Of a DNA stretch of 64,000 bases, positions 1 through 6,752 are shown one piece after another; position 1 is the stretch's first letter, and each line of letters begins with the position of its first letter. The notes beneath the pieces were generated by a model that worked only from the letters and a program-made list of their open reading frames with translations, was not told the origin of the DNA and did not search any database. Origin of the DNA: Bradyrhizobium sp. LTSP885 (lineage in GTDB: Bacteria; Pseudomonadota; Alphaproteobacteria; Rhizobiales; Xanthobacteraceae); contig NZ_JYMT01000004.1 of assembly GCF_000938305.1 (NCBI RefSeq), positions 186,001-250,000 of the forward strand. Reading direction: 5' to 3'. Both the position numbers and the translations under genes were made by a program.

Positions 1-1112
1 CTCAGCCACGGAACATCGTCCGTGCTTACCTTGATGAACTCGCAGTACCGACTGTCGACGCGCTTCACAGCAGCATAGATCGTATTCTCAGTAGCGATCT
101 GGTTCAGAGCCGGAGCAGCGTTACCAGCCTGACAGCCGTGCACACACACCGGCGTATGCTGGTATCTGCGCAGTAGCTCCTGAAGGGTAATCGTGATCCG
201 GTCCTCAAGAGCAGACTGGTTCTGTGTAGCGTCGTTGTATCCGTGCGAGACTGCATAGATGTCGCATGCACCCTGATCTGCCACGAGAGGGATAAGATCG
301 AGCATGCTAGGCCGGGTGCCGCCAGCGGTAGCGATATAGCCGGTCTGGCCTACAGCGTACTGCCGCACGTCGCGGATACCGAGGCGTTCGCCGGTCTGGA
401 TAGGCCACGACGCGTTCGGGATCGGGTACACCGAGGCCGCACTGTTCGTGCTTTCCGGGTAGCTGTCGCCGAACCAGCCGAGCCGCTTGACGCGCCGCTG
501 AGAGGGCTTCCACACGCCGCAGCCGGGCGTAACCCGGACGGTCTTGATGAAGCACGGTCCCTTGGACGGTAGGCACGGCACCAGCACACGGATGCGCCGG
601 GGAGTGATCGTCGGGAACGTGAGCAGGAACATAGTGTCGGCGTTCGTCGCAGACGCGCTAGAGAAGCCAACCTTGTCTACGTACTTGTCCTCGACCTGGA
701 ACATGATCTTCACAGCAGAGCTACAGAAGATACCCAACTGAACCTTGTCGGCTGGCGTGACGATCTCGAATGCGGACATCCACTGGTTCTTGTCAGCGTA
801 ACCCGATCCGATGTTGCCATTCGTGGACGGCAGAACACTCGTCACCGGCATACAGACGTACTGCGTGAGGATCGGAGAAGGTACGCCGCCGTACCATGCG
901 ACTTGGTTCTTGGAGAAGTCGGTCAATGCGCCAGCGGCTGCAACAGGATACAGCGTCAGCGTGCCATCGCCGGTAGTGCCGACCGTAACGGTCGGAGGCG
1001 AGGCCATGACATCGTTAGTGAACGGGTTGTTCCTCAGACCTTCACGCATGACCTTATACAGGTCATCCAGCTTTTCCTGCTGGCGCGTGGTACGGAACGG
1101 TTTCTTTGGCAT
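1..1112 (-). CDS. Virion-associated SGNH/GDSL hydrolase-type protein, partial (C-terminus off the left edge)
   Basis: An open minus-strand frame runs from ATG at 1112 through base 1 without a stop (370 codons visible), so the protein is truncated by the window edge. About residues 1-190 form a beta-rich region typical of phage surface proteins. Near residue 205 comes GWFGDSYPES, a GDS block I serine motif, and about 75 residues later SHGYND, resembling the block III Gly-x-Asn-Asp of SGNH esterases. The gene is the last visible late gene, after terminase, where phages often carry host-surface-modifying enzymes. A virion-bound esterase or deacetylase acting on host polysaccharide is inferred; the substrate is unknown. 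The block V Asp/His pair, if present, lies off the window. The ribosome binding site is weak, so translation may depend on the 5' end produced near the terminator at 1127-1151. Confidence 0.7.
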   Translation of the reverse strand, partial: MPKKPFRTTRQQEKLDDLYKVMREGLRNNPFTNDVMASPPTVTVGTTGDGTLTLYPVAAAGALTDFSKNQVAWYGGVPSPILTQYVCMPVTSVLPSTNGNIGSGYADKNQWMSAFEIVTPADKVQLGIFCSSAVKIMFQVEDKYVDKVGFSSASATNADTMFLLTFPTITPRRIRVLVPCLPSKGPCFIKTVRVTPGCGVWKPSQRRVKRLGWFGDSYPESTNSAASVYPIPNASWPIQTGERLGIRDVRQYAVGQTGYIATAGGTRPSMLDLIPLVADQGACDIYAVSHGYNDATQNQSALEDRITITLQELLRRYQHTPVCVHGCQAGNAAPALNQIATENTIYAAVKRVDSRYCEFIKVSTDDVPWL

Positions 1113-1126
1113 TACATACCTAACGT

Positions 1127-1151
1127 AAAAGGGCCGGTGTCACCCGGCCCT
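1127..1151 (-). terminator. Rho-independent terminator-like hairpin
   Basis: On the minus strand a GC-rich stem (AGGGCCGG paired with CCGGCCCT, six-base loop) is followed by TTTT. It sits between the 116-aa gene (ends 1178) and the SGNH-hydrolase gene (starts 1112). It would end or attenuate late transcription ahead of the hydrolase gene. Confidence 0.75.
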
Positions 1152-1177
1152 GTTTGGAGTACAGCGTTGACTGCGGA

Positions 1178-1528
1178 TTAGACGAGGACGACGTACTCGA
1201 CGGCGATGTCGAGTGATGCGGAGTTCCATGCAGTCACTGCGTCGATGTACAGAGTACGATCGCCGACAGCGCTGGGGAAACCGTTCGTCAGGAAGAAGGT
1301 CGCGAGTGCGCTACCGGCGACAGCACCGGCCGCGAGCACGTCGGTTCCACCTAGAGTGGTTCCAACCTTGATGCCGCCAGTGACGGCGTTCGCGTTCTTA
1401 CTTCGGACATAAACGGCCACTACCGAAGCGCCCTGCGGGACGACCACGGTGCCTGCCGCCGCGAGGGCCAGCTTCCGGACGATGCCGCTGATCGGCACAT
1501 GTCCGGGGGTGAAGATGTCAGATTTCAT
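1178..1528 (-). CDS. Small phage protein, putative virion decoration or head protein
   Basis: A 116-aa protein with ATG start, dominated by Ala, Val, Gly and Thr with alternating hydrophobic residues, suggesting an all-beta fold. There is no signal peptide, membrane helix or catalytic motif. It lies between a small post-terminase gene and the SGNH-hydrolase protein in the late region. Phage decoration proteins and head-fibre proteins have similar size and composition, so a virion surface role is plausible but only inferred from composition and context. It could instead be a tail-associated chaperone. Confidence 0.6.
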   Translation of the reverse strand: MKSDIFTPGHVPISGIVRKLALAAAGTVVVPQGASVVAVYVRSKNANAVTGGIKVGTTLGGTDVLAAGAVAGSALATFFLTNGFPSAVGDRTLYIDAVTAWNSASLDIAVEYVVLV

Positions 1529-1612
1529 TTGTCATTGGTCCTTGAGTTAATGTAGTGGTGTTTGGATACAGCGCCTGTACTGGCCTTCGGGCCTTACCTG
1601 GGCGCGTAGAGC

Positions 1613-1636
1613 GGGTCGTACTTTCGGGTACGGCCC
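1613..1636 (-). other. Intergenic RNA hairpin
   Basis: In the 114-base gap between the genes ending at 1643 and starting at 1528, GGGTCGTAC (1613-1621) pairs with GTACGGCCC (1628-1636) with one mismatch and a six-base loop. A smaller GGCC-TTCG-GGCC hairpin lies at about 1582-1593. Neither has a T-tract on the minus strand, so RNA processing or mRNA stability is more likely than termination. The rest of the gap holds nothing else recognisable. Confidence 0.45.
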
Positions 1637-1642
1637 GTTCGC

Positions 1643-1972
1643 TTATTCAGCGTCGGTGTTGTCGCCGCGCCCGAACTGACGCCGGGTCAGACTGGCATCC
1701 CGCTCCTCGATCTCAGCAATCTGAGCCAGCAAGTCGGCTGCGTCACGATTGAAGCGCGCGAGCGAATGCTGAGCGAGCACTCGTAGGGTCGCAAGATACA
1801 AGTCCTGCTTCTCCTTGTTGCCGCGAACGTCACTGGCGGCCAGTAGGCCGATCTTGCGAAGCTCCGAAGTGAAGCCCCAGGTATCGCGCGGGAACTCGAC
1901 CAGAGCCGGGTTCGCAGAGACAGCAGGAGCAGCCGGAGCTTCAGCCTTGGTCTCAGTCTTTTCTTTAGACAC
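1643..1972 (-). CDS. Hypothetical phage protein downstream of the large terminase
   Basis: A 109-aa protein. I chose the GTG at 1972 because AAGGAG sits five bases upstream; the longer frame to 2053 would overlap the terminase gene and has no such site. The N-terminus is Lys/Glu/Ala-rich and probably disordered. The C-terminal half is helical and charged (ALARFNRDAADLLAQ, then acidic). No family was recognised. It is co-transcribed with the terminase, 17 bases after it, and could be a packaging accessory or small structural protein. Confidence 0.6.
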   Translation of the reverse strand: MSKEKTETKAEAPAAPAVSANPALVEFPRDTWGFTSELRKIGLLAASDVRGNKEKQDLYLATLRVLAQHSLARFNRDAADLLAQIAEIEERDASLTRRQFGRGDNTDAE

Positions 1973-1988
1973 GTATTCTCCTTGGTGG

Positions 1989-3803
1989 TCAGAAGCGACC
2001 ACGATTGAATTTGTCGAGCGCATTAGGTGCGCGGAATTGTTTGCCGAATGCACCGGGCAGCTTGCGTCCGTCCCCTAGTGGGTTCGACATGAGCTTCCTG
2101 TATGCTTCGTCCTTGGCAGCAGCCTTGGCCTTCTCATCGTCGATAGCCACGAGGTCTACCCAGTGACGAGCAGAGCCGGCGATTGCATCGAGCCTGTCAT
2201 CGTGGATCAGTGACTTGGGATCACGCGTGATCCGGCCCATCTGCCACAGCCAACTGTACGTGCTCCGTTTGTCGGCTGCGTACTTCTGAACTGTGTCCCA
2301 ATCCTCACGAATTAGATCTTCGTGCACCACGAACTTGCCTGCGCCGATTAGAGGCTCAAGCCCGTCGATGATCCGTAGCTCCTTCTGTCCGCTCTCCCAC
2401 ACGTCCTCAATACCGACAGAATGGTTCTCGGCCTTCAGCGCCTTCAGTAGGCGCGGTTGCCACGCGGACGAGAGAGCACCGTTGCCGAAGTTCTTCTCGA
2501 TCTTGATGATCTTTGGCTTCCACTTCACGGCAGCAGCCGTCAGCCAATCAAGCTGAAGGTCTCCATAGCCGCCGAAGATGCCACCTACAGAGGCGAGCAG
2601 GACGCGCCCGGCACAGAAGCCGGTGACAGCGTAAGCGAGCTCGTCGCCGTTCTGACCGCCGCCAGCGGGGTCCACATACATCACCCAACCGTTGATCTCG
2701 CCGAAGTCCTCTGCGGACTTCACGCGGTACAGCCGGTCCTTGATGGGCATGCCGGACGGCAGGAGTATCTGCACGTCATCGGTTCGAGCGAAGTTGATTG
2801 TCATAGGTGCCCGCATGCTCTCGCGATCAAACGCAAGCACGCGCAGGCTTGAGAGTTTAAGCGGGAAGCGCTCAGCGTCGGACAGCGTGGTGCTCAGCAT
2901 GTGCTGAAGCTGGAAGTACGCCGCGCCTTGGTCGATCTCCTTCTTGCAAAGGATGTCTTCGCCGAGCAGCACAGGATCAATCGCCTTGCCGCGTTCGCCA
3001 GTCGGCCCGCCGCCAGTCTGTAGACTGGGATCGGCAAGAAGCCGCTTCAGTACGAACGGTGCGAGGTACGGCCCGTAGCCGATGATCTCTTCCTTGGTCG
3101 GATACCGACCGGGCCAGATACGAATATCGTAGCCGCGTCCAGGCAGACCGTTGTACAGGCTGTCAATGCTCTGCGGAGTGCCGAGGTAGATGATCTCGCC
3201 GTTAGAGCAGATGGATGCGAAGTCGAGTGTCAGATGCAGAAGGCGAGCACGCTGATGTTGCGTCTGGCTGTTCTTCTGGCTCTCGATGTCGTCAGCGATC
3301 AGGATGTCTGCGCGCTTGCCCTGCATGTTCGACGTGATGCCGACGCAGGCTAGGCTTGGAGACTTCTCAGGTCCCTTGAGAGTGTAGTGGATGTCGAACG
3401 CTTCAACCGATGCACGGTCGCCGTTCGATCTGTCCGGCTTCAAGCACGCCAGTTCTGGCATGCCGTTGATGATCTGAATAACCCAGTTAGCGATCTCAGT
3501 TGCCTGAGTGTCACCGGCCGACAAGATCAACACGCGCGTTGTAGGCTCGTGGATGAAGCGCCACACTGCGTAAGCAGCGGTGATGGTTGTCTTCGCTTGT
3601 CCGCGCTGCGCCTGTACCATGCGGTACTTCGGCCCGTGCGCGATGTATTGTCCGATGTCGATCTGCACTTCCGTACAGATGAAGCCCATTAGGTCTTCGA
3701 TGACATCGACGAGGAAGTCATCGAACTCGGCGTAGTGCTTCTGAAGAAGTTCTAACTCATGCCAACGTTCGAGAGCTTGCTCAGCAGTCTCTCTTACGGC
3801 CAA
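1989..3803 (-). CDS. Terminase large subunit (T7 gp19-like DNA maturase B)
   Basis: A 604-aa packaging motor that pumps phage DNA into the prohead and cuts the concatemer. The ATPase domain has a Walker A motif QRGQAKTT at residues 66-73 and an acidic Walker B-like ILIADDIE near residue 168. The C-terminal nuclease domain shows MYVDPAGGGQNGDE near 385 and IHDDRLDAI near 540, providing metal-binding aspartates. Length matches T7 gp19 (about 586 aa). The start is TTG, four bases after AGGAGG, and this binding site lies inside a hairpin (see 3805-3854). The small terminase gene lies immediately upstream. Family assignment is secure. Confidence 0.95.
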   Translation of the reverse strand: MAVRETAEQALERWHELELLQKHYAEFDDFLVDVIEDLMGFICTEVQIDIGQYIAHGPKYRMVQAQRGQAKTTITAAYAVWRFIHEPTTRVLILSAGDTQATEIANWVIQIINGMPELACLKPDRSNGDRASVEAFDIHYTLKGPEKSPSLACVGITSNMQGKRADILIADDIESQKNSQTQHQRARLLHLTLDFASICSNGEIIYLGTPQSIDSLYNGLPGRGYDIRIWPGRYPTKEEIIGYGPYLAPFVLKRLLADPSLQTGGGPTGERGKAIDPVLLGEDILCKKEIDQGAAYFQLQHMLSTTLSDAERFPLKLSSLRVLAFDRESMRAPMTINFARTDDVQILLPSGMPIKDRLYRVKSAEDFGEINGWVMYVDPAGGGQNGDELAYAVTGFCAGRVLLASVGGIFGGYGDLQLDWLTAAAVKWKPKIIKIEKNFGNGALSSAWQPRLLKALKAENHSVGIEDVWESGQKELRIIDGLEPLIGAGKFVVHEDLIREDWDTVQKYAADKRSTYSWLWQMGRITRDPKSLIHDDRLDAIAGSARHWVDLVAIDDEKAKAAAKDEAYRKLMSNPLGDGRKLPGAFGKQFRAPNALDKFNRGRF

Positions 3804-3804
3804 T

Positions 3805-3854
3805 GGGCCTCCTTGCGTAATGGATTTACTGAGGCCCGCGCCGTAGCGCGAGCC
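3805..3854 (-). promoter_or_regulatory. Two mutually exclusive hairpins covering the terminase large subunit RBS
   Basis: In the 59-base gap between the terminase genes, GGGCCTC (3805-3811) can pair with GAGGCCC (3831-3837), with an inner GTAA/TTAC stem, enclosing the AGGAGG ribosome binding site. Alternatively GGCCCGCGC (3833-3841) pairs with GCGCGAGCC (3846-3854) through a four-base loop, using the same bases 3833-3837. One structure hides the start site and the other frees it. Control of translation is inferred from the pairing alone. Confidence 0.5.
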
Positions 3855-3862
3855 CTATAAAT

Positions 3863-4186
3863 TCATTCGTCAGTAATGTGCACGACGTTCCCAATGGAGC
3901 GTCGTCGCTTCACCTTGTCAGCCAATCGCTGCTCAAGGTCGCTCATCGTGTTGCCCGCCTCTGGCGCACAAGTAACCTTGTTCGCGTCGAGGAAGCGGAC
4001 CATGACGGAGAGCAACGCCGGATTAAGCTCCGGCTCCTTGATGCCCTTCTCGGCTAGGACTTCAACGTCCGTAGCCTCAAAGACTTCTTGGGCCTTCTCG
4101 ACATGATCGAGCGCCCGGATCATCACTTCAGCAACCTTGTTATGCAGGTCGCCAAGTCGTCCTTCTGTAGCCGGTCCCTTAGACAC
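3863..4186 (-). CDS. Terminase small subunit (T7 gp18-like DNA maturase A)
   Basis: A 107-aa, mostly helical charged protein directly upstream of the large terminase, the usual place and size for the DNA-recognising packaging subunit (T7 gp18 is 89 aa). The N-terminal half (LHNKVAEVMIRALDHVEKAQ) suggests helix-turn-helix or coiled-coil packing. The C-terminus (ADKVKRRRSIGNV) is basic. The assignment rests on position, length and composition as much as on sequence pattern. The start at 4186 overlaps the end of the holin-like gene by 8 bases. Confidence 0.8.
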   Translation of the reverse strand: MSKGPATEGRLGDLHNKVAEVMIRALDHVEKAQEVFEATDVEVLAEKGIKEPELNPALLSVMVRFLDANKVTCAPEAGNTMSDLEQRLADKVKRRRSIGNVVHITDE

Positions 4187-4358
4187 CGATCCACTTCCTA
4201 ATCATGATGATAGCTCGCGGCACTTCCTGCACTAAGCGTGCGACGAGAAGTACGAAGCCAAGTACCTTGACCACTTCATTCGAGTGTTCAATGAATAGCG
4301 CCAGCAATGCAGCCAAGTATGTAGAGGCTGCGGCCAGCCAGTCGTTTAAAGTCTGCAA
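4179..4358 (-). CDS. Small membrane protein, putative class II holin (T7 gp17.5 position)
   Basis: A 59-aa protein directly after the tail fibre gene, the place of the T7 holin gene 17.5. I chose the TTG at 4358 because GGAGG lies six bases upstream; the longer frame overlaps the tail fibre gene. Two hydrophobic stretches, TYLAALLALF and VLGFVLLVARLV, are separated by a short charged segment, and the tail IIMIRKWIGV is basic, matching class II holin layout. A second holin-like gene lies at 35.2 kb, so the division of labour is unclear. Confidence 0.6.
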   Translation of the reverse strand: MQTLNDWLAAASTYLAALLALFIEHSNEVVKVLGFVLLVARLVQEVPRAIIMIRKWIGV

Positions 4359-4384
4359 CCGCAGCCTCCGGTATGAATGAGTGG

Positions 4385-6694
4385 TTAGCCCTGCTGATGC
4401 AGGACGATTGAAAGGTAGTTGTTCTGGTTGTTGCCACCGAGCAGCAATGGCAGGTTCGCGCTGCATACCGCTCTGACAGCTACGTGCTGTCCCTCAGTCA
4501 GAGTGACGAGCCGCGTGATATCCATAGACTCGTCAGCACCGCCAACGAATTTGTACGACTTACGCGCAAGCTCCGTTCCGGTGTCTGTCGAGAACAGCTT
4601 GATGAAGCCGGTGACGCCCGCCGCAGGAGCGGTCAGCGCGATGCCAGCAGACACAAGATACTGCCCGGTAACAGGAGCAGTGTACTGTCCGCTGACCGCA
4701 TTGTATGCGTTGGCCGGATCATGGTCCTTGGTGTTGAACAGGATGCCAGTGTCAGACGTTACAACGGTCTGCGCTGCCGTAGCGCGGGCGGAAACGTTCG
4801 GCCTGATCTGCGGCCTAACGATCCAGTCACCGCTATATTTGTACTGGTTGGCAAGAGCGTTCCAAACCGGAAACACCACGTTCTCAACCACGCACTGGAC
4901 AACGTTTGCTCCCTGCGTATGGAAAGCAATGAACGGTGCAGTCTGATCGCAGCGCACTCGGCAGCTACGGATGTGCACATTCTGGATTGTAGACGTAGTA
5001 CCGTTGAGGTAAATGCCGTACGAAGATTGCCACGCCGGGCTGCAATAGATTTGCAAGCCCTCGAACATCATCTGTGAGATGCCCCAGCATTCGAGGTGCT
5101 TACCGAGGTTGTTCTCGAACGTGACGTTATACCCGGCGATGTTCTGCCCGAGCCCTGCGCCGCCCTCGATGTACAGGCCACGGTTGTTACAAATCACGAA
5201 GCCAACGTGCTGCATGAGCAGCATCTGACCGCGCCAATACATACCACCGCCAGCGGTCGTGGTCGCGTTACCGCACTGCTCCACCGTAACGTTCCGCATA
5301 GTGAAGAACGAGTTCTCGTTGACGCCAGTGCCGACAGCACAGTTGATACCGTAGTTGTCGCAATAGTTGATGCGAACCTGATCGAGAACGATATGCACAG
5401 CACCGTCGTTCTGAGGGTCCGCGTCTCCGTACAGTGTCGGGACGTAGATGCCATCCTGCGAGTGCCCCACGATGTAGACATCGTGAACAGTCGTGTGCAC
5501 GCAACGATGTAGTATGAGTGCGTATCCGGCCCCACGGCCAAACGACGAGAACGTCATTCCCTTGACGAAACAACCGATCAGATACTTTCCCGTACCACCT
5601 TCGATCTTCAGCGTGACGCCGGTCGTACCGTAAATCTTGGTGCGCTCCGAACCGTCTCCGAAAATACGACAGCCCTCTCGCTGACCGTTTGCGCCAGCGG
5701 CAAGTACGTAGGTTAGGTTGTTTGCCTTGTAGGTGCCTGCCGGAACGTAGACCGGCTTCCCCGTCGTCATATGCAAGTCGAGGGCCGACTGAATAGCCGC
5801 GCTGCTGTCTGTACCGAGGCCGGTCGCAGAATTAAAGTCGGCGACAGCGCCGAACGCCTTCACGTTCAGTACGTTCTCTGCGAACTCGTACCACGTACCG
5901 TTCGCCATCTGGAACTTGGCAGTATGCGTCGGCTGCGTTGCAACCTTCTTGAACAGGCCGCCGCCACCGTCACCGGCTGCAAGCAGCCCGGCCAGGATCA
6001 CGGCTTCAGGCGAGACTGTCGGGTTCAGCAACTGCGCCGCAGCCTTGGTCGGGATGACCGACGAGCTTACGGATGAAGCAGCGGCAACAGCCTGATCTCG
6101 CGCCTGTGCGGCAGCGATCTGCGAGTTCATCGCATCCACAGCGTTAGCTGCGGCCTGCTGCTGCTTAGCAATCGTTAGATCACGAGCAAGCTCAGTAGCG
6201 ACCTTGGAAGTAGCCGCGTCAGCGGCGGACTGTTGCGCGGCAATGACCGAGCTTGCGGTCTGCGCAATGACGTAGCCCTTGTTCGCTGCATCAGTGTCAG
6301 CGATAGGTGCGCCGACGTTCACCGCGCGGAAGCCGTTGAAGTCCCAGTCCGCAGACAGTGGGGCGAAGCGACCGTCGATCACTTCATGCACAGCCATCAT
6401 AGCCTGCTTCTGTGCAGTCATCAGATTGTCTTCGTCGAGCTGGTCGCCGTTATGGTAATTGACGAGCAGGCTGTCCTTCGCGACTGTGCGCGTGAACACG
6501 ACCTTGACGCCTGCGGGCACAGCCGTACCGGACACCTGAATTAAATTCGTAGATAGAAACGTGATAGCTCTGTCGGCAAGCTCACCGCCCACACGACAGG
6601 TAACATCGCTCTGCTTCAAGTAGTCGAGTGCGAAGTTAACAGCGAACTGTTTGGTAGAGCCGTCACCTGTAGCTACGACCCTTGAATAGGCCAT
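4385..6694 (-). CDS. Tail fibre protein with T7 gp17-type N-terminus and pectate-lyase-like beta-helix
   Basis: A 769-aa receptor-binding protein. The first 150 residues (AYSRVVATGDGSTKQFAVNF onward) match the pattern of the T7 tail fibre N-terminal domain that attaches to the tail. Residues about 150-220 are Ala/Gln-rich and probably coiled coil. From about 275 (VKAFGAVADFN, typical opening of phage pectate-lyase-fold fibres) to about 600 comes a Gly/Asn-rich parallel beta-helix, suited to polysaccharide binding or cleavage. The last 140 residues look like a C1q/TNF-like beta-sandwich tip (SGQYTAPVTGQYLVSAGIAL). Depolymerase activity is inferred. A hairpin containing the recurrent phage motif precedes the start. 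Confidence 0.9.
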   Translation of the reverse strand: MAYSRVVATGDGSTKQFAVNFALDYLKQSDVTCRVGGELADRAITFLSTNLIQVSGTAVPAGVKVVFTRTVAKDSLLVNYHNGDQLDEDNLMTAQKQAMMAVHEVIDGRFAPLSADWDFNGFRAVNVGAPIADTDAANKGYVIAQTASSVIAAQQSAADAATSKVATELARDLTIAKQQQAAANAVDAMNSQIAAAQARDQAVAAASSVSSSVIPTKAAAQLLNPTVSPEAVILAGLLAAGDGGGGLFKKVATQPTHTAKFQMANGTWYEFAENVLNVKAFGAVADFNSATGLGTDSSAAIQSALDLHMTTGKPVYVPAGTYKANNLTYVLAAGANGQREGCRIFGDGSERTKIYGTTGVTLKIEGGTGKYLIGCFVKGMTFSSFGRGAGYALILHRCVHTTVHDVYIVGHSQDGIYVPTLYGDADPQNDGAVHIVLDQVRINYCDNYGINCAVGTGVNENSFFTMRNVTVEQCGNATTTAGGGMYWRGQMLLMQHVGFVICNNRGLYIEGGAGLGQNIAGYNVTFENNLGKHLECWGISQMMFEGLQIYCSPAWQSSYGIYLNGTTSTIQNVHIRSCRVRCDQTAPFIAFHTQGANVVQCVVENVVFPVWNALANQYKYSGDWIVRPQIRPNVSARATAAQTVVTSDTGILFNTKDHDPANAYNAVSGQYTAPVTGQYLVSAGIALTAPAAGVTGFIKLFSTDTGTELARKSYKFVGGADESMDITRLVTLTEGQHVAVRAVCSANLPLLLGGNNQNNYLSIVLHQQG

Positions 6695-6703
6695 ATAGTA
6701 ACT

Positions 6704-6733
6704 CCTTGTATCTCCTAATAGGGAGGTACAAGG
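6704..6733 (-). promoter_or_regulatory. Recurrent phage motif within a 12-bp hairpin before the tail fibre gene
   Basis: On the minus strand CCTTGTACCTCC pairs with GGAGATACAAGG around a six-base loop. It contains the recurring core CCTCCCTATTAGGAGATA also found before the capsid gene. It lies between the internal core protein gene (ends 6753) and the tail fibre start (6694), where T7 carries promoter phi17. A promoter for the phage RNA polymerase or an RNase processing site are the two likely readings. There is no T-tract, so termination is unlikely. Confidence 0.6.
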
Positions 6734-6752
6734 GTCACTACTGGCGAAAGCC

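Noticed and set aside
243..741. Plus-strand frames at the left edge
   Set aside because: They lie opposite the SGNH-hydrolase frame, whose translation has recognisable motifs. The plus-strand products are Arg/Ala-rich shadows.
4179..4466. Longer 95-aa version of the small holin-like gene
   Set aside because: The upstream part overlaps the tail fibre C-terminus and is not hydrophobic. The TTG at 4358 has GGAGG at the right spacing.
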